Below, piece after piece: positions 16,813 to 25,238 of a stretch of 64,000 nt of DNA; the first letter of the stretch is position 1; each line of letters begins with the position of its first letter. Source of the stretch: JAVBKU01 sp031553875 (lineage in GTDB: Bacteria; Bacteroidota; Bacteroidia; Bacteroidales; Rikenellaceae). The position numbers were made by a program, and so were the translations under genes. The notes below the pieces were generated by a model. It did not search any database, was not told the origin of the DNA, and saw only the letters and a list, made by a program, of their open reading frames with translations. The stretch covers positions 1-64,000 of the forward strand of contig JAVBKU010000001.1 in NCBI GenBank assembly GCA_031553875.1, in the 5' to 3' direction.

Positions 16813-17481
16813 TTAGAATTTCAGCCCCAGGCCTACCTGGAATACGCCGTTCTTGGGATATTTGCCGTCGTTGACCTTCTCTGTGATCACCTTGGTGAGG
16901 CCGAAATTGTAACGCGCGGAAGCCTCCAGCATATGGGTGATCTCGTAGCTCATACCCACGCCGAAACTGAGGTCGATTTTCTTGTAAATATCCTTGGGCA
17001 GATCGGCGCTTTGTTCCATGTCCACAGGTCCGAAGTCGCCCGGCGCCTCTTGCTTCATTTTCAAACGGGCCCTCACGACGAAGCCCACCTGCGGCCCGAA
17101 GTCGATAGAGAACTTCTTCACGGGATAGATCTTGACCATCAGCGGGATGTTGATATAGTCGATCTTGATGTTGTTGATCATTTTCGATCCGTCGTACTGA
17201 ATCATCCTCCACCTTGCGCCCTGGCGTGAGTAGAGGGCCTCAAGCTGCAGGCCTACATAATTGTTGAAACGGTATTCGGCAAAGACGCCCGCATAGTAGC
17301 CGATCTGCGCCTCGCGGTCGCTCATCATGAACATATACATGCCGGGAAGTTCTCCCATGCCTTTCATGTGGGTAAGTGTGGCGACGTTCATGCCGGCCTT
17401 CACGCCGTAGAGGAAGTCGCACTGGGCAAAGGCTCCCGTAGAAAAGAGAAGACTCGCCAGGATAATAGTCAATTTCTTCAT
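16813..17481 (-). CDS. PorT-like outer-membrane beta-barrel protein (array member 1)
   Basis: 222 residues from ATG 17481 (MKKLTIILASLLFSTGAFAQ signal peptide); two extra in-frame codons (MT) at 17487 are possible but unlikely. Promoter-proximal member. Divergent: the first window is Met-rich (THMKGMGELPGMYMFMMSDREAQ), unlike any other copy. FSIDFGPQVGFVVRARLKMKQE keeps the core motif. It ends in VFQVGLGLKF. The Met cluster is on the presumed exterior and could be a metal-binding loop, but that is only a guess. No clear promoter is found in 17482-17700. Confidence 0.88.
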   Translation of the reverse strand: MKKLTIILASLLFSTGAFAQCDFLYGVKAGMNVATLTHMKGMGELPGMYMFMMSDREAQIGYYAGVFAEYRFNNYVGLQLEALYSRQGARWRMIQYDGSKMINNIKIDYINIPLMVKIYPVKKFSIDFGPQVGFVVRARLKMKQEAPGDFGPVDMEQSADLPKDIYKKIDLSFGVGMSYEITHMLEASARYNFGLTKVITEKVNDGKYPKNGVFQVGLGLKF

Positions 17482-17788
17482 AGTCAAAAATGTTTTAAGG
17501 GTTTGAATTAAGGAGTTGGTTTTGGGTTTATCGCGTGTACGCGTGATTTAATTGTAAGGAAGTTAAGCAATAAATAATTCAAATACAATACACTGTGAAA
17601 GGATTTTTTCAACAAAGGAATAAGAAACTACACCTACTGGTTTTGGGCGTCGTAAATCCGTTTTTCGTAAATGTAGTGAGGGTTTGGGGTTTAGCCGTGT
17701 CGAGGGGGATTAAAATGGGCTTGAATATATCTCACTTCGAAAGCGTTCCGGAGTCTGTTTATGCAGGCCGGGAGGGTACGATATGAGT
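17482..17788. other. Gap upstream of the barrel operon
   Basis: No gene is supported; a 63-codon frame at 17595-17786 has no family features and atypical composition. The operon promoter should be here. Candidates are imperfect on the minus strand: TGTATTTG at 17580-17587 and TACATTTA near 17667-17675, neither with a good -33. Confidence 0.5.
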
Positions 17789-17825
17789 GAAAAAAGTCCG
17801 CCGCTCGGTGGGAGCGGCGGACTTC
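17789..17825 (-). terminator. Terminator of the esterase gene
   Basis: Perfect arms AAGTCCGCCGCTC and GAGCGGCGGACTT around GGTGG; TTTTTTC follows on the minus strand. Confidence 0.85.
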
Positions 17826-17843
17826 GGCATATCTTGAGAACGA

Positions 17844-19133
17844 TTATTTTTTCGACGGAATGAGCTTGTTAACCAGCCAGTCGTTGATCATCTCCTTCTG
17901 TGTGGGATTGAGCCTGTGGACCATCTCCTTGGCTACGTACACCTCCTTGGGGGCGGTGATGGAGTTGTAGGCCGCATAGAACGATGTGGGCGGGCAAGTG
18001 GGATCGTTGTAGCCCCAGGTGTAGAAGCCGGGGACGGTCAGCTTGCGGGCGAAGTTCACCACGTCGTAATATTTGGCTGTTTCGAGCATCAGCTTCGTTT
18101 CGGGATCGTTGGTGTCCGCCTTATAGAACATGGCGGGCCATCCTCCGGCGCGGCCGTAGAGGTAGCCGGTGAGGTCGCACAGGGCGGGGTATTGCGAGGC
18201 GAGGAACTTGATCCTCTTGTCGAGCGCGGCGGTAACGATGGAGAGTGCGCCGCCCTGGCTGCCGCCCGCTACTGCGAGGCGGTCTGCGTCTACGTCATCC
18301 CTGGATGCGAGGAAATCCACCGCACGCACGCACCCGGCGTACACCTTGCGGTAATAGTACTTGTCCTTGTTGACCATATTGTACACGGGGTAACCCTTCA
18401 ACGGGCCGACGCGCATATCCTGGTATAGCGTGTCGGGATAGTGTACGGGAATGCCGTGGATGCCGATCTGGAAGGTGATTATGCCCTTCTCAACTATATC
18501 TTTGACGCCGTTATACGGTCTTGCTCCCGCACCGGGAACGTAAAGCACCGCCGGATACTTTCCGGGGGCCGCGGGAGTGCACATTACACCGTATATCTTG
18601 CCGCCTCCGAAGTTCTGGAGCATCACGTCGTATACCTTAACGGTGGGGGTAGAGAGCTGCTCGTTGGGTGTCACCACGGGATTCATTTTCACCTTAGCGA
18701 GTGCGGCGAGGGTGCCGTCCCAGAACTGGTCGAAATCCTCGGGCATCTCGATCGTGGGCTTGATGTCGAGGGGCGATATGCCGGCTGTGGCCGTAGCTTT
18801 ATAGGCCTTGTCGCCCTCTTTGACAGTGGCGGTAAGGCGCAGGAAGCCGGGCTCGGACAGGCCGTCGGTCTCCACTATGGCCTTGCCGTTTTTGAGGGCT
18901 ACTGTGCCACGTTCCCTTTCGAGTTTCTCCTTGCCGTAGAGGTATGACACCTCGCCGCTCTGGAGGGGCTTATCGTATTGGGTCACGGTGATGATGAATT
19001 TGACCTTTTCGCCGGTCTTGTAGGTCCAGTCCTTATGGTCGGCCTGTACGTCAACCACGAGCTTGGCGAACGCGGACATAACGAAAAGCGACAGGGCGAG
19101 CGATGAGAATAAAATTCGCAGATTTTGTTTCAT
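17844..19133 (-). CDS. Secreted acetyl-xylan-esterase-like alpha/beta hydrolase (AXE1 family)
   Basis: 429 residues from ATG 19133 (MKQNLRILF..., signal peptide to about residue 22); the upstream frame to 19208 runs into the promoter and is rejected. Residues about 25-115 form an Ig-like N-terminal domain. Residues 120-425 form the AXE1/cephalosporin-C deacetylase hydrolase: nucleophile Ser in GGSQGGALS, acid in WGYNDPTCPP, His in EMVHRLNP. It is likely periplasmic or surface-exposed and removes acetyl groups from plant glycans. There is no SusC/SusD pair nearby, so it stands alone with its own promoter and terminator. Confidence 0.9.
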   Translation of the reverse strand: MKQNLRILFSSLALSLFVMSAFAKLVVDVQADHKDWTYKTGEKVKFIITVTQYDKPLQSGEVSYLYGKEKLERERGTVALKNGKAIVETDGLSEPGFLRLTATVKEGDKAYKATATAGISPLDIKPTIEMPEDFDQFWDGTLAALAKVKMNPVVTPNEQLSTPTVKVYDVMLQNFGGGKIYGVMCTPAAPGKYPAVLYVPGAGARPYNGVKDIVEKGIITFQIGIHGIPVHYPDTLYQDMRVGPLKGYPVYNMVNKDKYYYRKVYAGCVRAVDFLASRDDVDADRLAVAGGSQGGALSIVTAALDKRIKFLASQYPALCDLTGYLYGRAGGWPAMFYKADTNDPETKLMLETAKYYDVVNFARKLTVPGFYTWGYNDPTCPPTSFYAAYNSITAPKEVYVAKEMVHRLNPTQKEMINDWLVNKLIPSKK

Positions 19134-19176
19134 AATGGGAGTATTTGTTTTTGGTTTGTGTTGTGATTGATTAAGG

Positions 19177-19209
19177 CAAATATAATGAAAAATGGGACTA
19201 ACATACAAA
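19177..19209 (-). promoter_or_regulatory. Promoter of the esterase gene
   Basis: Minus strand: -7 TATATTTG (19177-19184) and -33 TTTG (19206-19209), 21 bases apart. Leader about 40 nt to ATG 19133. Confidence 0.65.
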
Positions 19210-19257
19210 AATTACACAGGACAAAGTGTTTGTCAAAGCAACCTCCGGAATAGCGAA

Positions 19258-19440
19258 ATAATTCGCCGCTTCGGGCTGCTACCGGAAATAGGTCTCGTGA
19301 GGGAGATCACCCTCGGTTATCGTGTAACGAGGGAAGCTCCCGGAAGAGACCCCGGCAGAAGACGCGGCTAGACCTTTTGCCTACTTTTGGCATTGCCCCA
19401 AAAGTAGGAAGCCAAGGCGAATAAACTACCGTAAAGTAGT
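19258..19440. repeat. Intergenic structured repeat, family B copy 2 (core 19279-19410)
   Basis: Same orientation as 5759-5891. The ~85-base core differs at two positions; GGTCTC/GAGACC, GGGAG/CTCCC and the CCCTC.GTTA hairpin are intact, while the outer arm reads CTACCGGA and no longer pairs fully. The second hairpin (19380-19408) has arms CCTACTTTTGG and CCAAAAGTAGG and loop CATTGCC, the exact reverse complement of copy 1's loop. It lies between the esterase promoter and the gyrA promoter, outside both predicted transcripts. Confidence 0.75.
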
Positions 19441-19519
19441 ATAGTAATCCCTGAAAAATATAAAGCCGCTCCGAATTCCTTCAAAAAGTAAAAAAGAGTC
19501 ATTTTTAATGATTTTTAGT

Positions 19520-19550
19520 TTTGCGGTTCCGTAAAAAAATAGTACTTTAG
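19520..19550 (+). promoter_or_regulatory. Promoter of gyrA
   Basis: TTTG at 19520-19523 and TACTTTAG at 19543-19550 (one base off the -7 consensus), spaced 19. Leader about 30 nt. Confidence 0.55.
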
Positions 19551-19586
19551 CACGGTTAAATCTAAAACACATTTACTCCAGTAAAG

Positions 19587-22160
19587 ATGAGTGCAGAAGC
19601 AGAACAGACTGAAGCAGGTAAGATTATCAAGATCAATATAACGGAAGAGATGAAGTCCGCCTACATCGACTACTCGATGTCGGTAATAGTGGCCAGGGCG
19701 CTCCCCGATGTGAGGGACGGCCTCAAGCCCGTCCATCGCCGTATTCTATATGATATGAGCAACGAGCTGAACCTCTACTCCGACAAGCCGCACAGGAAGT
19801 CGGCCAGGATAGTGGGGGACGTGCTCGGTAAGTTCCACCCCCACGGCGACAGTTCGGTTTACGACGCCATGGTGCGTATGGCCCAGCACTGGAGCATGCG
19901 CTACACGCTTGTCGACGGGCAGGGTAACTTCGGATCGGTCGACGGCGACAGCCCCGCGGCCATGCGTTACACCGAGGCGAGGATGAGGAAGATCGCCGAC
20001 GAGGTGATGGCCGATATAGAGAAGGATACCGTCGACTTCCGTCCCAACTTCGACGACACCATGCAGGAGCCCTCGGTGCTCCCCACCAAGATACCCCTGC
20101 TGATGGTCAACGGCGCTTCAGGTATCGCCGTGGGTATGGCTACCAATATGGCCCCGCACAACCTGGGTGAAGTGATCGACGCCACATGCGCCTATATCGA
20201 CGACGAAAATATCGAGATCGCAGACCTGCTCAAGTACGTGAAGGGTCCCGACTTCCCCACGGGAGGTATAATATACGGCTATGAAGGTGTCCGCGAAGCC
20301 TTCGAAACAGGCCGCGGTCGTGTGATGATGCGCGCCAAGAGCGAGATCGAACATACCGAATCGGGTAGGGAGTGTATCGTTATCACCGAGATACCCTATA
20401 TGGTCAACAAGGCCGAGCTTATCAAGAAGATCGCCGACCTGATCAACGAAAAGAAGATGGAAGGTATTTCCTATATCAATGACGAGAGCGACCGCTCCGG
20501 CATGCGTATAGTGATGATACTCAAGCATGACGCTGTGGCGAGTGTGGTGCTCAACAACCTCTATAAGAGTACTCCCTTGCAGTCGTCGTTCCCGGTGAAC
20601 AACATTGCGCTGGTCGACGGGCGTCCCCGCCTGCTCAACCTCAAGGACATGATCAAGCACTTTGTGGTTCACCGCCATGAGGTGATCGTGCGCCGTGCAA
20701 AGTACGACCTGGCCCAGGCCGAGGCCCGCGCCCACATACTTGAAGGGTTGCTCATCGCCGTTGACCATATCGACGAGGTGATCAAGATAATCCGCGCTTC
20801 GTCGAGCCCCGACGAAGCTAAGGCGTCGCTTATCGCCCGCTTCGAACTGAGCGATCTGCAGGCAGCTGCCATCATCGACATGAGGCTCCGCGCCCTGACC
20901 GGCCTGGAAAGGGATAAACTCAAGGCCGAATACGATGAAAAGTGCAGGCTTATCGCCTATTATAAGGAAATACTCGCCAGCAGGGATCTTCAGATGAAGG
21001 TCATCCGCGACGAAATGGTAGAGATAAAAGATAAATACGCCGACGCCCGCCGTACCGAGATAGTATTCAACGCCGACGAATTCAATCCCGAGGATTTTTA
21101 TGCCGACGAGGAGATGGTGATAACCATTTCGCACCTGGGCTATCTCAAGAGGACCCCGCTTGCCGACTACCGCACCCAGAACAGGGGCGGCGTTGGTGCC
21201 AAGGGCAGCTCTACGCGCGATGAGGACTTTATCGAGCACCTCTACATGTCGAGCATGCACAATACAATAATGTTCTTCACCGAAAAGGGCCGTTGCTACT
21301 GGCTCAAAGTGTACGCCATACCCGAGGGCACTAGGTCGTCGAAGGGCAGGGCCATACAGAACGTTATACAGATCGAGCCCGACGATAAGGTGAGGGCTTA
21401 TATCAACGTACGCCGCCTCGACGACAAGGAGTATGTGGACAACAACTACATAATCATGTGTACCAAGGACGGTGTGGTGAAGAAGACCAAGCTCGAAGCC
21501 TACTCTCGCCCCCGCCAGAACGGTGTGAACGCCATCACCATCAAGGACGGCGACCAGCTTATCGCGGCTACGCTCACAAGCGGTAACAGCGAGATACTGA
21601 TCGGCGCCCGCGAGGGTAAGGCCATCAGGTTCAATGAGAAGACCGTGAGAGCCATAGGCCGTACAGGCGCCGGCGTGAAGGGTATCAACATTTCAGGCGA
21701 TGACGAGGTGATAGGCATGGTGTGCGTGGAGCCTGATAACAAGACCGATATCCTCGTGCTGAGCGAGAACGGTTATGGCAAGCGTACCGACCTCGACGAC
21801 TACCGTATCACCAACCGTGGCGGTAAGGGCGTGAAGACCATACAGATAACCGAGAAAACGGGTAAGCTTATCACCATAGAGGGAGTGACCGACGAGAACG
21901 ACCTTATGATAATCAACAAGTCGGGCCTCACCATCCGCACCCCGGTAAGCGATATCCGCTTGGCTGGCAGGGCTACACAGGGCGTGAGGGTGATAAACCT
22001 GCGCGGCGGCGACGCCATAGCTTCAGTGATCGCAGTGCCCAAGAGCGACGAGGAAGAGGCCCAGGCTTTGGCCGAAGGCGTAGCGCCCGTTACGGAAGAG
22101 GGTAGCGTGGCTTCTGCGCAGGATCCCGCGGCGGAAACCGCAGCGCCGGAGCAGGAGTAG
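19587..22160 (+). CDS. gyrA: DNA gyrase subunit A
   Basis: The 857-residue breakage-reunion subunit of the type II topoisomerase that introduces negative supercoils. The catalytic Tyr128 is in MRYTEAR; the winged-helix region reads HPHGDSSVYDAM, with Ser89 and Asp93 at the positions equivalent to E. coli Ser83 and Asp87, so the usual quinolone-resistance sites look wild type. Residues about 505-820 form the beta-pinwheel C-terminal domain with a GyrA-box-like QNRGGVGAKG, which separates it from ParC. The last 40 residues are acidic and Ala-rich. Monocistronic by its promoter; a TPR gene follows after 52 bases. Confidence 0.97.
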   Translation: MSAEAEQTEAGKIIKINITEEMKSAYIDYSMSVIVARALPDVRDGLKPVHRRILYDMSNELNLYSDKPHRKSARIVGDVLGKFHPHGDSSVYDAMVRMAQHWSMRYTLVDGQGNFGSVDGDSPAAMRYTEARMRKIADEVMADIEKDTVDFRPNFDDTMQEPSVLPTKIPLLMVNGASGIAVGMATNMAPHNLGEVIDATCAYIDDENIEIADLLKYVKGPDFPTGGIIYGYEGVREAFETGRGRVMMRAKSEIEHTESGRECIVITEIPYMVNKAELIKKIADLINEKKMEGISYINDESDRSGMRIVMILKHDAVASVVLNNLYKSTPLQSSFPVNNIALVDGRPRLLNLKDMIKHFVVHRHEVIVRRAKYDLAQAEARAHILEGLLIAVDHIDEVIKIIRASSSPDEAKASLIARFELSDLQAAAIIDMRLRALTGLERDKLKAEYDEKCRLIAYYKEILASRDLQMKVIRDEMVEIKDKYADARRTEIVFNADEFNPEDFYADEEMVITISHLGYLKRTPLADYRTQNRGGVGAKGSSTRDEDFIEHLYMSSMHNTIMFFTEKGRCYWLKVYAIPEGTRSSKGRAIQNVIQIEPDDKVRAYINVRRLDDKEYVDNNYIIMCTKDGVVKKTKLEAYSRPRQNGVNAITIKDGDQLIAATLTSGNSEILIGAREGKAIRFNEKTVRAIGRTGAGVKGINISGDDEVIGMVCVEPDNKTDILVLSENGYGKRTDLDDYRITNRGGKGVKTIQITEKTGKLITIEGVTDENDLMIINKSGLTIRTPVSDIRLAGRATQGVRVINLRGGDAIASVIAVPKSDEEEAQALAEGVAPVTEEGSVASAQDPAAETAAPEQE

Positions 22161-22212
22161 TTTTGCACAAATTTTGATAGTCAATAGAACTGTAACTCAA
22201 ATACTTTAGATT

Positions 22213-23538
22213 ATGAAACGTTTGCTTTGTACGATTTTCGTCGCTATGCTCGGCGTTTCGTCGGTCAGTTACGCCCAGGTTGCCTTGGATAAGGAGGGGT
22301 TGCTCGCCAGGATCGAAAAATCGGATGCCGCGATAGCCAACCCCAAGAAAGCCCTCAAGGCCGCCACATGGTTGGAAAGAGCCAACCTGTTTATGGAGAC
22401 ATACCGGGCCCCGACCGCCGGTATCTATAGGGGACAGCCCCAGCCCGACGCGATAGTTATGGCCGGTAAGAAAAGTATGACCAAGACCACTCTCGGCAAG
22501 GTCACTTACATGAAGTCCGTATATCCTTATTTCGATGCTTATTTTAAGGATAATAAACTGGCATTCTGGTACACTACAAAGTACGTAGTGCCCAATGCCC
22601 TGGATAAGGCTCAAGAAGCATACCTCAAGGCCAACGAGATCGACAAGACCCCGGTCATGACCCAGAAGGTCAAAAATGGTATTGAATTGATAGCCAACTA
22701 CTATAAAGAAGCCGCAGGCGATGCTTACGCCGTAGGTAAGAATAAAGAGGGCGCGGCGTTCTTCAAGAAGGCCTATGAAACAGGATTGATACCCGTTTAT
22801 GGGATTATCGATACTGTGTCGATATTCAACGCCGGTATGTTGTTCGCCATTTCCAATGTCAACGACCAGGGCGCAGAGTGCCTTTCCAGGGCGATAGAGC
22901 TCGGTTATGATAACAACGGCGAGTCTACCTATTACCTGGCCCGTTGCCTTATGGCTCAGAAGAAGTACGAAGAGACCAAGAAAGCCCTCGAAACCGCCAT
23001 TCCCAAGTATCCCAAGAATATCAAACTGGTGGAGGACCTCCTGAACGTTTATATGATCACAGGCGAGGATACCAAGGAAATCATACCCATAGTGAGCAAG
23101 GCTGTTGAGGCTGATCCCAAGAATCCTTCGCTGTATGAGGGCCTGGGCCGTATATACGAAAAGATGGGCGATACAGACAAGGCTATCGAAGCCTTCGGCA
23201 AGACAGCCGAACTGTTGCCCAACGACTTCACGGCCAACTATAACTACGGTCTGATGATACTCCGTAAGGGTGATGCCCTCGGCGCCCAGATGAGGAAGAA
23301 GACCTTCCTTAGCCTCGAAGAGTCGCAGAAGGATCTCAAGGCCGTGAACGACGTGTTCCGCAAGTCCGTCGCTCCGCTCGAAAAGGCCCACTCGCTCGAG
23401 CCCAAGGACGCCACGGTGGTGGAACTGCTCAAGAACGTATGCTTCCGCTTGAGGGAAGACCCGGAAATGAAAGCCAAGTTTGAGAAATACAACGAGATGT
23501 TCAAGACCATGAAGGCGCCCGCCGCCCCGGCACAATAA
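22213..23538 (+). CDS. Secreted TPR-repeat protein
   Basis: 441 residues: signal peptide about 1-21 (ends SYAQ), then helical repeats. Clear TPR-like units lie at about residues 236-270 (QGAECLSRAIELGYDNNGESTYYLARCLMAQKKYEETKKALETAI) and 310-345 (PSLYEGLGRIYEKMGDTDKAIEAFGKTAELLPNDFTANYNYG). It is probably a periplasmic scaffold; the partner is unknown. It follows gyrA by 52 bases and may be cotranscribed, as no good promoter is seen between them. A terminator at 23603-23637 ends the unit. A 488-codon antisense frame over it is a codon-bias shadow. Confidence 0.88.
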   Translation: MKRLLCTIFVAMLGVSSVSYAQVALDKEGLLARIEKSDAAIANPKKALKAATWLERANLFMETYRAPTAGIYRGQPQPDAIVMAGKKSMTKTTLGKVTYMKSVYPYFDAYFKDNKLAFWYTTKYVVPNALDKAQEAYLKANEIDKTPVMTQKVKNGIELIANYYKEAAGDAYAVGKNKEGAAFFKKAYETGLIPVYGIIDTVSIFNAGMLFAISNVNDQGAECLSRAIELGYDNNGESTYYLARCLMAQKKYEETKKALETAIPKYPKNIKLVEDLLNVYMITGEDTKEIIPIVSKAVEADPKNPSLYEGLGRIYEKMGDTDKAIEAFGKTAELLPNDFTANYNYGLMILRKGDALGAQMRKKTFLSLEESQKDLKAVNDVFRKSVAPLEKAHSLEPKDATVVELLKNVCFRLREDPEMKAKFEKYNEMFKTMKAPAAPAQ

Positions 23539-23602
23539 ACGTTTGTAAACGCTCACGCAGGACGGCCTTCGGGCCGCGCAGAGAGCTACATATATCGAGG
23601 CG

Positions 23603-23637
23603 AGGCCGCCCCTACCCAGGGCGGCCTCCCTATTTTT
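23603..23637 (+). terminator. Terminator after the TPR gene
   Basis: Arms GAGGCCGCCCT and AGGGCGGCCTC (one slip) followed by CCTATTTTT. Confidence 0.75.
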
Positions 23638-23646
23638 GGAGCGGAT

Positions 23647-23678
23647 GTTGCACTATCCGCAACTTTGGCTTAACTTTG
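23647..23678 (+). promoter_or_regulatory. Promoter of sufBCD
   Basis: GTTG (23647-23650) as -33 and TAACTTTG (23671-23678) as -7, 20 apart; leader about 22 nt. No IscR-type site is recognised. Confidence 0.6.
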
Positions 23679-23707
23679 GCGTCGGTATGACCGCTGGGTA
23701 GATACAT

Positions 23708-25153
23708 ATGGAAGAGAAGAACAACATATTGGACGAGGTTACATCCGGCGAGTACAAGTACGGATTCGTGACCGATATCGAGACGGAGCTCATCGAAAAG
23801 GGGCTCAACGAGAGCGTCATACGTACGATATCGGCCAAGAAGGAGGAGCCCGAATGGATGACCCAGTACCGCCTGGCAGCCTTCCGCCACTGGCAGGGTA
23901 TGACCATGCCGCGCTGGGCCCACCTCGACATCCCCGAGATAGATTTCCAGGACATAATATATTACGCCGCCCCGAGGACCGCGCCCCGCTACAACAGCAT
24001 GGACGAGGTGGACCCCGAGCTTCAGGAGACTTTCGAAAAGCTGGGTATCCCGCTTGAGGAACGTATGGCCCTGGCGGGCGTGGCGGTGGATGCCGTGATG
24101 GACTCCGTGTCGGTGAAGACCACATTCAAGGAGACCCTGGCCGAGAAAGGTATCATATTCTGCTCGTTCTCCGAAGCGCTGAAGGATCATCCGGAGCTTG
24201 TGCGCAAGTATATGGGAAGTGTCGTGCACTATACCGACAACTATTTCTCCGCCCTGAACGCCGCGGTATTCTCCGACGGCTCGTTCTGCTACATCCCCAA
24301 GGGGGTGAGCTGTCCGATGGAGCTGAGCACTTATTTTCGCATCAACGCAGCCGGTACCGGACAGTTCGAGCGCACGCTCATAGTGGCCGACGAGGGATCG
24401 TATGTGAGCTATATGGAGGGTTGCACCGCCCCGCAGAGGGACGAGAACCAGCTCCACGCCGCGGTGGTGGAGATAGTGGTGATGAAGAATGCTGAAGTCA
24501 AATATTCCACCGTGCAGAACTGGTATCCTGGCGACAAGGCGGGCCGTGGCGGGGTGTATAACTTCGTGACCAAGAGGGGTATATGCAAGGGAGAGAACGC
24601 CCGTCTGTCGTGGACGCAGGTCGAAACAGGCTCGGCCATCACATGGAAATACCCGAGCTGCGTGCTCGCGGGAGACAACTCCGTGGGCGAGTTCTACTCC
24701 GTGGCCGTGACCAACAACTTCCAGCAGGCCGACACGGGTACCAAGATGATACACTTGGGGCGTAATACCCGCAGCCGTATAGTGTCTAAGGGTATCTCGG
24801 CGGGTCGCAGCCAGAACAGCTACCGCGGGCTGGTGAAGGTGGCCCCGAGAGCGGTGGGAGTACGCAATTACTCGCAGTGCGACTCGATGCTTATCGGCGA
24901 CAAGTGCGGCGCGCACACATTCCCGTACCTTGAAATAGAGAACAGCTCGACCGTGGTGGAACATGAGGCCACGACCTCCAAGATAAGCGAAGACCAGCTC
25001 TTCTACTGCAACCAGCGTGGGATTCCCACCGAGGACGCCGTGGGGTTGATCGTCAACGGCTACGCCCGCGAGGTGCTCAACAAGCTGCCGATGGAGTTCG
25101 CCGTCGAGGCGCAGAAACTGTTGGCCCTTACACTGGAGGGTAGCGTAGGATAA
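23708..25153 (+). CDS. sufB: Fe-S cluster assembly scaffold SufB
   Basis: 481 residues, SufB of the SufBCD scaffold complex that builds Fe-S clusters in the cytosol. The C-terminal beta-helix SufBD core covers about residues 200-450, with the family stretches SYMEGCTAPQRDENQLHAAVVE, YSTVQNWYPG and GRNTRSRIVSKGISAG. His and Cys residues in DKCGAHTFPY match the conserved cluster-building region. Length is normal. First gene of sufBCD; 85 bases separate it from the preferred sufC start, and that gap is filled by a repeat. Confidence 0.97.
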   Translation: MEEKNNILDEVTSGEYKYGFVTDIETELIEKGLNESVIRTISAKKEEPEWMTQYRLAAFRHWQGMTMPRWAHLDIPEIDFQDIIYYAAPRTAPRYNSMDEVDPELQETFEKLGIPLEERMALAGVAVDAVMDSVSVKTTFKETLAEKGIIFCSFSEALKDHPELVRKYMGSVVHYTDNYFSALNAAVFSDGSFCYIPKGVSCPMELSTYFRINAAGTGQFERTLIVADEGSYVSYMEGCTAPQRDENQLHAAVVEIVVMKNAEVKYSTVQNWYPGDKAGRGGVYNFVTKRGICKGENARLSWTQVETGSAITWKYPSCVLAGDNSVGEFYSVAVTNNFQQADTGTKMIHLGRNTRSRIVSKGISAGRSQNSYRGLVKVAPRAVGVRNYSQCDSMLIGDKCGAHTFPYLEIENSSTVVEHEATTSKISEDQLFYCNQRGIPTEDAVGLIVNGYAREVLNKLPMEFAVEAQKLLALTLEGSVG

Positions 25154-25155
25154 AA

Positions 25156-25230
25156 AAGAACATTTTGAGCAGCGAGAGCAGAGGCCGCTTGCGGGTTATG
25201 CCGAGTCGCGAAAAATGAGCAATGAAATTG
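25156..25230 (-). repeat. Partial family A repeat inside the suf operon
   Basis: Bases from GAACATTTTGAGC to CCGAGTCGCGA (25158-25211) match the reverse complement of about 218-271 in copy 1 at 49 of 54 positions by eye, and weaker similarity runs on to about 25230. It fills the sufB/sufC gap and contains the upstream in-frame ATG at 25215. Confidence 0.65.
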
Positions 25231-25238
25231 ACACATAT

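Larger units (their letters stand above)
9500..17481 (-). repeat. Tandem array of ten paralogous outer-membrane barrel genes
   Basis: Ten genes of 215-222 codons, all on the minus strand. They share a 19-20 residue signal peptide ending AQ, a GVKAGxN first strand, a YSRQG motif after the second, DYIN(I/V)P, LSID(L/F)GPQFGF and a C-terminal aromatic end. Genes from 17481 down to 11540 are spaced 77-113 bases apart and probably cotranscribed; six of the seven gaps hold a GC-rich hairpin and then an A-rich leader. The genes at 10485 and 9500 have separate -7 boxes and terminators. The six central copies are most alike and the outer four diverge. Confidence 0.9.

Noticed and set aside
17595..17786. 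63-codon frame upstream of the barrel operon
   Set aside because: No family resemblance, no promoter, and it lies where the operon promoter is expected.
20118..21260. 380-codon frame antisense to gyrA
   Set aside because: Lies wholly within conserved gyrA coding sequence and shows no motif.
22090..23556. 488-codon frame antisense to the TPR gene
   Set aside because: Runs opposite a well-supported gene with signal peptide and TPR repeats; the product has no coherent domain. GC-rich third positions create such shadows.
23630..24964. 444-codon frame antisense to sufB
   Set aside because: Opposite a conserved gene; His/Arg-rich nonsense composition.
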